A stretch of 14,546 bases of DNA from Lachnospiraceae bacterium (lineage in GTDB: Bacteria; Bacillota; Clostridia; Lachnospirales; Lachnospiraceae), in NCBI GenBank assembly GCA_900769175.1, contig CAAGFP010000194.1:1-14546 (forward strand), in the 5' to 3' direction. The notes under the pieces were generated by a model, which saw only the letters and a list, made by a program, of their open reading frames with translations, was not told where the DNA came from and ran no database searches. Each line of letters opens with the position of its first letter. Within the stretch, counting starts at the first letter, position 1. This document shows positions 1 to 6,225 of the stretch, piece after piece. Position numbers and translations under genes: made by a program.

Positions 1-41
1 ATAAATGTTCTGAAAAGTCATTGATTTTTTAAAAATAACTA

Positions 42-69
42 TTGACGAACAAAAACAATGTGATATAAT
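42..69 (+). promoter_or_regulatory. sigmaA-type promoter of the tRNA-Gln gene
   Basis: A -35 element TTGACG lies at 42-47 and a perfect -10 TATAAT at 64-69, separated by 16 bases. Transcription would start near 76, about 19 bases before the tRNA. No other gene lies between this promoter and the tRNA. Confidence 0.8.
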
Positions 70-94
70 AAATCTCGCTTGTGACGCAAGATTT

Positions 95-166
95 AGCGCT
101 ATCGCCAAATGGTAAGGCAACGGACTCTGACTCCGTCATTTCAAGGTTCGAATCCTTGTATCCCTG
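95..166 (+). tRNA. tRNA-Gln (anticodon CUG), acceptor stem with two mismatches
   Basis: This folds as a tRNA that reads CAG codons for glutamine. The D stem is GCC 104-106 with GGC 116-118. The anticodon stem is 120-124 with 132-136, and the 7-base loop CTCTGAC carries CTG at 127-129. The T arm is 142-158 with a TTCGAAT loop. The discriminator is G166 and CCA is not encoded. The acceptor stem pairs 95-101 (AGCGCTA) with 159-165 (TATCCCT): five pairs form, but C97:C163 and C99:U161 do not. A standard 5' strand would be AGGGATA. The first pair is A-U, not the U1-A72 pair I recall as common in tRNA-Gln of bacteria that amidate Glu-tRNA-Gln. Its own promoter and terminator argue for an expressed gene; the weak acceptor stem leaves a degraded copy possible. 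Confidence 0.85.
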
Positions 167-172
167 CTAGGG

Positions 173-200
173 AGGAACTCGAAAGGGTTCCTTTTTTTTT
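173..200 (+). terminator. Rho-independent terminator of the tRNA
   Basis: An 8-bp stem, AGGAACTC 173-180 with GGGTTCCT 185-192 (one T-G pair), is capped by a GAAA tetraloop and followed by an uninterrupted T run to 200. It ends the tRNA transcript seven bases after the discriminator. Confidence 0.9.
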
Positions 201-236
201 CAAAAGGATATTCTTCCAAATTTCCTTTTGAAAAAA
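195..236. repeat. 14-bp perfect inverted repeat overlapping the terminator T-run
   Basis: TTTTTTCAAAAGGA (195-208) is exactly complementary to TCCTTTTGAAAAAA (223-236), with a 14-base loop. The left arm uses the last six T of the tRNA terminator, so in a read-through RNA this hairpin would stack right after the terminator stem. Neither side has a second T run, so it does not look like a terminator on either strand. Function unknown. Confidence 0.6.
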
Positions 237-247
237 CTCCGCGAAGG

Positions 248-267
248 ATGCGCACTCATGCGCACTC
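248..267 (+). repeat. 10-bp tandem direct repeat in the thioesterase leader
   Basis: ATGCGCACTC occurs twice back to back (248-257, 258-267), followed by GCGC. It lies 23-43 bases before the AGGAGG ribosome site of the thioesterase gene. The copies contain GCGC and can form small competing hairpins. I see no convincing promoter between 201 and 302. Confidence 0.6.
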
Positions 268-302
268 GCGCAAAAGGAAAAAGTTGCGTAGGAGGAAAGA
301 TC

Positions 303-1010
303 ATGTACGAATGGAGAACAAGAATTCGCTACAGTGAAACCGGAACAGACGGAATTCTTACAATTGCAGGACTGATTAATCTGTTTCAGGATACCAGCAA
401 TTTCGAGTCGGAAGATAAAAATATCGGGTTGACCTGGCTGACCCGTCAAAGAATCGGCTGGATTATTTTGAAATGGCAGGTGGATATCAAACGCATGCCG
501 GCTCTCGGGGAAGAAGTAATCTTAGGAACCAGTCCGTATGATTTCAAAACCGCCTTTGCCATGAGAAACTTCTTTATGAAGGATGCGTCCGGGGAAGTGA
601 TTGCCTGCGCAGACAGTATGTGGCTTCAGATTAATCTGGATACGTTAAAGCCCATTCCGATTACGGAGGAATTCGCTTCCTATTATACCGTTGAAGAGAA
701 ATACCCCATGAATTATACGAGAGGGAAAATTCTTCCGGTTTCTGACGAGCGAAAAGAGAATTCCATAATCATCGGTCATGAACATCTTGACTCCAATAAT
801 CATGTAAATAACGGTCAGTATATTTCCATGGCTTTGCATTATGCTGATAATACCCGCAAACTGAACCGATTTATGGTAGAATATAGAAATCAGGCGTTTC
901 TGGGAGATGTATTAATCCCGTATGTGTCCGAAAATGATACGTCTACAGCAGTCAGTTTCCGGAATAAAGAAGATGTTCCTTTTGCAGTTATGATATTTTG
1001 TTATGAGTAA
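303..1010 (+). CDS. Acyl-ACP thioesterase (FatA-like, double hotdog)
   Basis: This 235-residue protein is predicted to hydrolyse acyl-acyl carrier protein in the cytoplasm and release free fatty acids. Residues 1-10 (MYEWRTRIRY) and the following helix with LINLFQDTSN match the first hotdog fold of the family. The second half carries LDSNNHVNNGQYI, in which Asp163, Asn165 and His167 fit the conserved D-x-N-x-H catalytic motif. The length is usual for bacterial members, which lack the plant transit peptide. I chose the ATG at 303 because GGAGG lies at 291-295; a TTG at 228 would add 25 residues that do not resemble the family and have no ribosome site. The cvfB-like gene starts 14 bases after its stop, so the two are probably co-transcribed. 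No clear promoter precedes it, so read-through from the tRNA unit is possible. The acyl-chain preference cannot be read from the sequence. Confidence 0.9.
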   Translation: MYEWRTRIRYSETGTDGILTIAGLINLFQDTSNFESEDKNIGLTWLTRQRIGWIILKWQVDIKRMPALGEEVILGTSPYDFKTAFAMRNFFMKDASGEVIACADSMWLQINLDTLKPIPITEEFASYYTVEEKYPMNYTRGKILPVSDERKENSIIIGHEHLDSNNHVNNGQYISMALHYADNTRKLNRFMVEYRNQAFLGDVLIPYVSENDTSTAVSFRNKEDVPFAVMIFCYE

Positions 1011-1024
1011 ATCGGGAGCGAAAA

Positions 1025-1873
1025 ATGTTGGAATTAGGTAAAATTCAGAAATTAAAAGCAGTAAAAAAGGTTGAATTCGGTATGTATTTTTGCGACCCGC
1101 AGGAATCCGGAAAGGATGCCCCTCGCGTCCTTTTACCAATCAAACAGGTGCCGCAGGGGCTGAATGTGGGGGACGAACTGGCGCTGTTTCTTTATAAGGA
1201 TTCGTCGGACCGTCTGATAGCAACCACGAAAACTCCCTTGATTACATTGGGAGAATTTGCGGTGCTTACAGTAGTCGGAACGAGTAAAATCGGTGCCTTT
1301 CTTGACTGGGGACTTGAAAAGGATTTATTTCTCCCGTTTAAAGAACAGACCTTCCGTGTCAGAGAGCATGACCGCTGTCTGGTCGCTCTTTATATTGATA
1401 AAAGCAGCCGCCTTTGTGCAACGATGAAGGTCTACCATTATCTGGATAAAAACAGCCCGTATGCAAAGGATGACTGGGTAGAGGGAACGATTTATGAAAT
1501 CAGCGATAATTTCGGAGCGTTTGTGGCAGTAGATGACCGATACAGCGCTTTAATTCCCAAAAGGGAATACACGAAAGACATCCCCTGCGGCAGCAGAGTC
1601 CGCGCGCGCGTGACAGAAGTGTTGGAGGATGGAAAACTGACATTGAGTATCCGCGAAAAAGCATATATTCAGATTGCACAGGATGCGAAAAAAGTGTATG
1701 AAACGATTGAAAGCTTTGACGGTGTTCTGCCTTTTAACGACAAAGCATCGCCTGAAACCATTAAACGGGAACTTGGAATGAGTAAAAACGAATTCAAACG
1801 TGCAGTCGGAAATCTTTTAAAGGCTGGTAAAATCGAAATTACCGATCGCTCCATCCGATTGACCGGAAGGTAA
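1025..1873 (+). CDS. cvfB: CvfB-like S1-domain RNA-binding protein
   Basis: This 282-residue protein matches the CvfB/YitL family: tandem S1-type OB folds followed by a winged helix. The folds lie at about residues 5-63, 69-130 (motif SKIGAFLDWGLEKDLFLP) and 151-213 (motif ISDNFGAFVAVDDRYSALIP). The C-terminal winged helix is at about 222-282 (ASPETIKRELGMSKNEFKRA). The middle and third domains keep the S1 pattern of G-x-F-V/L followed by an I/L-P turn. In staphylococci and streptococci, CvfB binds RNA and affects expression of virulence or stress genes; its role here is unknown. The length agrees with the family. GGGAG at 1014-1018 is the ribosome site. A strong hairpin terminator follows the stop by about 45 bases, so this gene ends its transcript. 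Confidence 0.9.
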   Translation: MLELGKIQKLKAVKKVEFGMYFCDPQESGKDAPRVLLPIKQVPQGLNVGDELALFLYKDSSDRLIATTKTPLITLGEFAVLTVVGTSKIGAFLDWGLEKDLFLPFKEQTFRVREHDRCLVALYIDKSSRLCATMKVYHYLDKNSPYAKDDWVEGTIYEISDNFGAFVAVDDRYSALIPKREYTKDIPCGSRVRARVTEVLEDGKLTLSIREKAYIQIAQDAKKVYETIESFDGVLPFNDKASPETIKRELGMSKNEFKRAVGNLLKAGKIEITDRSIRLTGR

Positions 1874-1916
1874 GAAACTTTTTTAAGTTCCGTGATACAG
1901 TAATTTCTGACACTTT

Positions 1917-1964
1917 CGGGGAGGGCAGAATGGGAGGAATCCCGGACTGTTCTCCCGTTTTTTT
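1917..1964 (+). terminator. Compound hairpin terminator after cvfB
   Basis: An outer stem CGGGGAG (1917-1923, one bulged G) pairs with CTCCCG (1952-1957). Inside it, CAG 1926-1928 pairs with CTG 1947-1949, and GGGA 1932-1935 pairs with TCCC 1940-1943 around a GGAA loop. Seven T follow (1958-1964). The stacked structure and T run support intrinsic termination. Confidence 0.8.
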
Positions 1965-2171
1965 GATTCCGTTGTCGTTATTCAATATACACAAAAAGAA
2001 AATTTGATAAAATCTCCTTATTTTATGAAAAAATGCACGAAAATATTTGCAAATACAGTAGATTTATTCGTTAAAATGTATTAAAATATGAAAAGGGTTG
2101 CGACTATATTACGAGAGAAATGAATACACATGTAAAAAACTTTGTGTATTTTGTATAGGGGAGGTACTCAG
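1965..2171 (+). promoter_or_regulatory. A/T-rich control region of the regulator-ftsEX operon
   Basis: No gene is visible here. Symmetric elements include ATAAAAT (2007-2013) facing ATTTTAT (2020-2026) and the perfect palindrome TATTTGCAAATA (2044-2055). The best promoter candidate is TTGCAA (2047-2052) with TAAAAT (2072-2077), but its 19-base spacing is long. TATATT at 2105-2110 is another possible -10 without a good -35. The palindromes could be sites for the autogenous PucR/CdaR-like regulator, which is inference. Confidence 0.45.
2123..2150 (+). promoter_or_regulatory. Leader hairpin just before the regulator's ribosome site
   Basis: AATACACA (2123-2130) is perfectly complementary to TGTGTATT (2143-2150), with a 12-base A-rich loop. 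The right arm ends 7 bases before the GGGGAGG ribosome site (2158-2164). It could be an operator dyad or an mRNA hairpin that affects translation. No T run follows, so it is not a terminator. Confidence 0.45.
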
Positions 2172-3260
2172 ATGATATCGAATCAGATTTTACAGGAGGC
2201 AATTGACGGAATCAAAGCAATTGCGAGAGTGGATTTATGTGTAGCGGATGTTGATGGTAAAATCGTGGCTTCAACCACTGTCGGACAGAGTAATTACATG
2301 GCAGCGGTGCTTGAGTTTGTGAATTCACCTGCGGACAGCCAGGAGATTCAGAACAGCCAGTTTTTTAAGATTTACGATGACCAGCAGCTTGAATACATAG
2401 TGATTTGTTCGGGAACCGGCGACAATACCTATCTTGTCGGAAAGATGGCCACCTTCCAGATTCAGGGACTGGTGGTTGCATATAAAGAACGATTTGATAA
2501 AGATACCTTTATTAAGAACCTTCTTCTTGATAACCTGCTTTTGGTGGATATTTACGGAAGAGCCAAGAAATTGCATATTAAAACGGATGCTATGCGTTGC
2601 GTTATGATTGTTGAAATTGAGAACGGGAAAGAGGGAAACTGCCTGGATTTGGTGAAAAATTTCATTGGCAATGATAAGAAAGAATTCGTTACGGCAGTGG
2701 ATGAAAACAATGTAATTATTGTCAAGGATATTTCGGAAGATACGACCGGAAAAGAAGTGGAAAAAACCGCTCACGGACTGGTCGCATTCCTTCAGAAAGA
2801 GAAGATTCGTAACATCCATGTCGCCTACGGAACCAATGTGGGTGAAATCAAGGATGTAAGCCGTTCCTATAAGGAAGCAAAGATGGCTTTGGATGTAGGT
2901 AAAATTTTCTTCGATGAAAGAAATGTCGTAGCTTACAGCGAACTCGGAATCGGACGTTTGATTTATCAGCTCCCCATTCCTTTATGTAAAATGTTCATCC
3001 GCGAAATTTTTGAAGGGAAGAATCCGGACGATCTGGACGAAGAAACCCTTACCACCATCGATAAATTCTTTGAAAACAGTTTAAATGTTTCGGAGACCTC
3101 CAGACAGTTGTTTATACATAGAAATACACTGGTTTATCGTCTGGATAAGTTACAGAAAACGACAGGACTTGATCTTCGTGTATTTGAAGATGCAATCACA
3201 TTCCGGATTGCACTCATGGTTGTGAAATACATGAAATATATGGAGTCCTTTGAGTACTAG
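2172..3260 (+). CDS. PucR/CdaR-family transcriptional regulator heading the ftsEX operon
   Basis: This 362-residue protein looks like a PucR/CdaR-type regulator. The C-terminal 60 residues, from about Asn302, carry the PucR-type helix-turn-helix, with SETSRQLFIHRNTLVYRLDK and then FEDAITFRIAL. The central part (about 140-280) resembles the GGDEF-like, non-cyclase domain of CdaR proteins, including YGTNVGEIKDVSRSYKEA before the HTH. The N-terminal 130 residues hold a possible small-ligand sensing region (IARVDLCVADVDGKIVAST) resembling diacid-recognition or PAS-like folds; the ligand is unknown. The start at 2172 follows GGGGAGG at 2158-2164; a TTG at 2142 lies inside a hairpin and is unlikely. 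The gene ends 22 bases before ftsE with no terminator, so it probably shares that transcript. Family members are usually activators for diacid, purine or sugar-acid use, so its place before cell-division genes is unusual. Confidence 0.8.
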   Translation: MISNQILQEAIDGIKAIARVDLCVADVDGKIVASTTVGQSNYMAAVLEFVNSPADSQEIQNSQFFKIYDDQQLEYIVICSGTGDNTYLVGKMATFQIQGLVVAYKERFDKDTFIKNLLLDNLLLVDIYGRAKKLHIKTDAMRCVMIVEIENGKEGNCLDLVKNFIGNDKKEFVTAVDENNVIIVKDISEDTTGKEVEKTAHGLVAFLQKEKIRNIHVAYGTNVGEIKDVSRSYKEAKMALDVGKIFFDERNVVAYSELGIGRLIYQLPIPLCKMFIREIFEGKNPDDLDEETLTTIDKFFENSLNVSETSRQLFIHRNTLVYRLDKLQKTTGLDLRVFEDAITFRIALMVVKYMKYMESFEY

Positions 3261-3282
3261 AATCCTCTAAAAGGAGAATACA

Positions 3283-4023
3283 ATGGCAAGTGAGAAAAAA
3301 CGATCTTCGGCACAAAACGAAGAGAGAAACAAATACGCAATCTGTATGGAGAATGTAAATAAATCCTATTCCGACGGAGTACCGGCTCTGGTTGATGTGA
3401 ATCTGAAAATCGAACCCGGCGAATTCGTATTCGTGGTAGGTGACAGCGGATGCGGGAAGTCTACACTCATCCGTCTTCTGGTAAGGGAACTGAAGGCGAA
3501 TTCCGGACAGATTTCGGTTGCGGGTTATGACTTGATGAAAATCCGTCACGGACAGATTCCCAAATTCAGAAGACGTCTTGGAATCGTATTTCAGGATTTC
3601 CGTTTATTGAAAGACAGAAATGTATATGATAATGTTGCTTTTGCGCAAAGAATCGTTCAGGAACCGGAACGTGAAATATCCAAAAATGTTACGGGAATTC
3701 TTTCCGTGGTAGGACTTGGAGGCAAATATAAAGCAAAACCCAAGCAGCTCTCCGGCGGAGAACAGCAAAGAGTTGCAATTGCAAGAGCATTGGTAAACCG
3801 TCCCTCCATTCTTCTTGCGGATGAACCGACCGGTAATCTTGATCATAAGAATACGGTTGAAATCATGAAACTTCTGGAATTGATCAATTCCAAAGGAACA
3901 ACGGTTGTAGTTGTAACTCACGACCGAGAAATTGTAAATGAAATGAAGAAAAGAGTTGTCACTTTAAAACAGGGAATGATTGTAAGTGATGAAAAAGAAG
4001 GAGGGTATATCGATGAGTATTAG
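3283..4023 (+). CDS. ftsE: Cell-division ABC transporter ATPase FtsE
   Basis: FtsE is the cytoplasmic ATPase of the FtsEX complex, which uses ATP binding and hydrolysis to switch on cell-wall hydrolases outside the membrane. The 246 residues contain Walker A GDSGCGKST (53-61), the signature LSGGEQQ (156-162), Walker B ILLADEP (176-182) and the switch His213 in VTHDRE. DFRLLKDRNVYDNVAF follows the Q-loop and is typical of FtsE. The protein has about 20 extra polar, charged residues before the usual family start (YAICMENVNKSY). The ATG at 3283 is preceded by AAAAGGAG and is the best-supported start; an internal Met at residue 22 has no comparable site. The ftsX start lies inside the end of this gene, an 11-base overlap that indicates translational coupling. 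Confidence 0.97.
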   Translation: MASEKKRSSAQNEERNKYAICMENVNKSYSDGVPALVDVNLKIEPGEFVFVVGDSGCGKSTLIRLLVRELKANSGQISVAGYDLMKIRHGQIPKFRRRLGIVFQDFRLLKDRNVYDNVAFAQRIVQEPEREISKNVTGILSVVGLGGKYKAKPKQLSGGEQQRVAIARALVNRPSILLADEPTGNLDHKNTVEIMKLLELINSKGTTVVVVTHDREIVNEMKKRVVTLKQGMIVSDEKEGGYIDEY

Positions 4024-4906
4024 AACCTTTTTTTATACCCTCAGACAAGGCTTTTTGAATATTTTCAGAAATAAATGGTTTACACTGGCTTCTCTTGCGA
4101 CGATTACCGCCTGCCTTTTTGTATTTGGCGCATTTTTTAGTATAGCAATGAATTTAAGCCATTTACTTGCAACGGCTGAAAAAGGAGTATCCGTTACTGT
4201 GTTTTTCGATGAAGGTCTTCCACAGGAAGACATTGACCGGATTGGTGTCTGGATCGATGCAAGGGATGAGGTAGCGGACTTCAATCTGGTAACGGCAGAG
4301 GAAGCATGGGAAGAATTCTCGAAAGAACTTGGAGAGAATGCAGAAGGATTTACCGAGAATCCGCTTCAGAATTCCGCGAATTATCAGATTTATCTTAAAG
4401 ATGTAACGAAACAAAAACAACTGGTGAATGATTTGGAGAAGGTGGAAGGAGTGCGTAAGGTAAACCGTTCGGATTTCCTTGCAAACTTTTTCTCCGGTGT
4501 CGGAATCGTGCTGACCTATATTTCGGTCGGAATGATTGCAATACTGTTGGCGGTATCCATTTTCTTAATCAGCAATACCGTTACGATTGGTATTTCTGTC
4601 AGGAGAGAAGAAATAACGGTCATGAAATACATCGGAGCCACGGACTTTTTCGTGCGTGCCCCTTTCGTATGGGAATGTATGATTATCGGACTGGTCGGTT
4701 CGCTGATCCCGGTGGGCGTTTTATATTTCGTATACGGAATCGTTGTGGACTTCATTACGACTGAAATATATACCCTGATTCCGGCCTACCAATGTCTTTC
4801 CGTAAACGAAGTATTTATTTATCTGCTTCCCGTATCCGTAATCGTTGGAGTCGGAATCGGATTTATCGGAAGCTTTTTCACGGTTCGAAAACATTTGAAA
4901 GTGTAG
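4013..4906 (+). CDS. ftsX: Cell-division membrane protein FtsX
   Basis: FtsX is the membrane subunit that passes FtsE ATPase movements to an extracellular hydrolase. The 297 residues show the expected four membrane segments at about 24-48, 163-190, 220-248 and 266-290. A large extracellular loop of about 115 residues lies between the first two and is the hydrolase-binding part. The cytoplasmic stretch RREEITVMKYIGATDFFVR after segment 2 is the FtsX/MacB-family coupling motif that contacts the ATPase. The start at 4013 has GAAGGAGGG at 3996-4003; an ATG at 3986 would add nine residues and is less well placed. It overlaps ftsE by 11 bases, and the M23 gene follows 13 bases after the stop. Confidence 0.97.
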   Translation: MSIRTFFYTLRQGFLNIFRNKWFTLASLATITACLFVFGAFFSIAMNLSHLLATAEKGVSVTVFFDEGLPQEDIDRIGVWIDARDEVADFNLVTAEEAWEEFSKELGENAEGFTENPLQNSANYQIYLKDVTKQKQLVNDLEKVEGVRKVNRSDFLANFFSGVGIVLTYISVGMIAILLAVSIFLISNTVTIGISVRREEITVMKYIGATDFFVRAPFVWECMIIGLVGSLIPVGVLYFVYGIVVDFITTEIYTLIPAYQCLSVNEVFIYLLPVSVIVGVGIGFIGSFFTVRKHLKV

Positions 4907-4919
4907 TGAGGTTTTTGCC

Positions 4920-6146
4920 ATGAGCAAACATAATTTTAAGTTCATCAAATTGATTGCTCTTGCTTTCGTTTTACTGTTTTGTTCGCTTTGTACACCTTTG
5001 GTTTCTTTTGCGGATAAGGCGTCGGAGCTGGAAGAGTCCATTGCGGCAAAGCAGAAAGAAATTGATGCGGCTAAGAAAGAAAAATCTCAATTATCAAAGA
5101 CTTTGACGAATATTGAGAAAGTAAAAAAGAATCTTGAGAAAAGCAAAGCCGATTTAACGGCTTATGTGACCCAGTTAGATGAAAATGTCGCGGAAATTCA
5201 AGGTAAAATTGATGCTTTAAATGAGCAGATTATTACAAAGACGAACGAAATTGAAGCTACCAAACAAGAACTTGCAACTGCAGAGCAAAATAAGGCTACC
5301 CAGTATGAGCGGATGACCCGGCGCATACAATGTATGTATGAGCAGGGAGACGGTTATTATCTGGAACTGTTGCTTACTGCCTGCAGTATTTCGGATTTTC
5401 TGAACCGGCTTGATTACATGAATCAGATTTCCGAATATGACAACGATATGTTTCAGGAATACTCCGAAATCGTTGAATATGTTTCTTTGTGTAAGCAAAA
5501 ACTGGAAGCAGAAGAAGAACTTTTAGAAGAAACGAAAACAATGGCCGAACAGGAGAAGAGTGCCCTGGAAGAACTGATAGAAGAAAAGAAACAGGAAATT
5601 ATTGCTTTTCAGACGGATATTAACAATCAGGAGAAGGCAATAAGGGAATACGAAGCAGAAATCGAAGAACAGACTGCGATTATTAAAGAATTAGAGAAGC
5701 AGGTTGCAGCAGACCGGGCGGCTTTAGCAAGCCAGAGAAACTATGACGGCGGTGTATTCACATGGCCCTGCCCTTCCTATACGCGAATATCGGACGATTA
5801 CGGATACCGGATTCATCCGATATTGAAAACACAGCAGTTTCATACCGGAGTGGATATGGCGGCACCCGGAGGAACGGATATTTTAGCGGCTTATGACGGA
5901 GTTGTTGTAGCAGCTGCTTATAATTCTTCCATGGGTAATTACGTCATGATTGATCATGGAGATGAACTTTATACCATTTATATGCATGCATCAAAGCTTC
6001 TGGTTTCTTCCGGCGATGAAGTGAAAAAAGGACAAAAAATTGCACTGGTTGGCTCTACCGGAAGAAGTACCGGTAATCATTTGCATTTCTCGGTACGATT
6101 AAAAGGAAGTTATGTCAGCCCCTGGGGATATATCAGTAAACCATGA
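4920..6146 (+). CDS. Secreted coiled-coil M23 murein endopeptidase, probable FtsEX partner
   Basis: This 408-residue protein has a signal peptide with likely cleavage after Ala31 (VSFA). A long Glu/Lys/Gln-rich coiled coil spans about 32-275, with a less regular stretch near 140-180 (MYEQGDGYYLELLLTA). A LytM/M23 metallopeptidase domain occupies about 282-408. All expected zinc and catalytic residues are present: His308 and Asp312 in FHTGVD, His356 in YMH, and His387 and His389 in HLHF. The domain should therefore cleave peptidoglycan cross-links itself. This contrasts with enterobacterial EnvC, whose LytM domain is degenerate and only activates amidases. The overall layout is that of EnvC/PcsB, the coiled-coil proteins docked on FtsX. 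Its position 13 bases after ftsX supports FtsEX control of septum splitting or elongation. The ribosome site (GTGAGG) is modest, so translation may depend on coupling to ftsX. Confidence 0.93.
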   Translation: MSKHNFKFIKLIALAFVLLFCSLCTPLVSFADKASELEESIAAKQKEIDAAKKEKSQLSKTLTNIEKVKKNLEKSKADLTAYVTQLDENVAEIQGKIDALNEQIITKTNEIEATKQELATAEQNKATQYERMTRRIQCMYEQGDGYYLELLLTACSISDFLNRLDYMNQISEYDNDMFQEYSEIVEYVSLCKQKLEAEEELLEETKTMAEQEKSALEELIEEKKQEIIAFQTDINNQEKAIREYEAEIEEQTAIIKELEKQVAADRAALASQRNYDGGVFTWPCPSYTRISDDYGYRIHPILKTQQFHTGVDMAAPGGTDILAAYDGVVVAAAYNSSMGNYVMIDHGDELYTIYMHASKLLVSSGDEVKKGQKIALVGSTGRSTGNHLHFSVRLKGSYVSPWGYISKP

Positions 6147-6155
6147 GTGAAAAAG

Positions 6156-6206
6156 GCAGAAATCTTTTCGCCTAAAATGAAATTAAGGCAGGGATTTCTG
6201 CTTTTA
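6156..6206 (+). terminator. Hairpin with short T-run between the M23 and S41 genes
   Basis: GCAGAAATC (6156-6164) pairs exactly with GATTTCTGC (6193-6201). An inner stem GCCT (6170-6173) with AGGC (6186-6189) extends it. Only TTTTATT follows, so it is probably a weak or partial terminator, or an RNA-processing element, that lowers expression of the downstream protease-cyclase genes relative to ftsEX. The next ribosome site begins 7 bases later. Confidence 0.6.
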
Positions 6207-6225
6207 TTGATTGAAAGGGAATAAA

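Noticed and set aside
228..302. N-terminal extension of the thioesterase from a TTG at 228
   Set aside because: No ribosome site precedes it, the 25 residues do not fit the family, and AGGAGG sits correctly before the ATG at 303.
2142..2171. Upstream TTG start for the PucR/CdaR-like regulator
   Set aside because: It lies in the loop/right arm of a hairpin, and the GGGGAGG ribosome site would then be inside the gene; 2172 fits better.
2325..2819. 164-codon open frame on the minus strand
   Set aside because: It lies wholly opposite the regulator gene, has no ribosome site and its translation resembles no family; a shadow of the coding strand.
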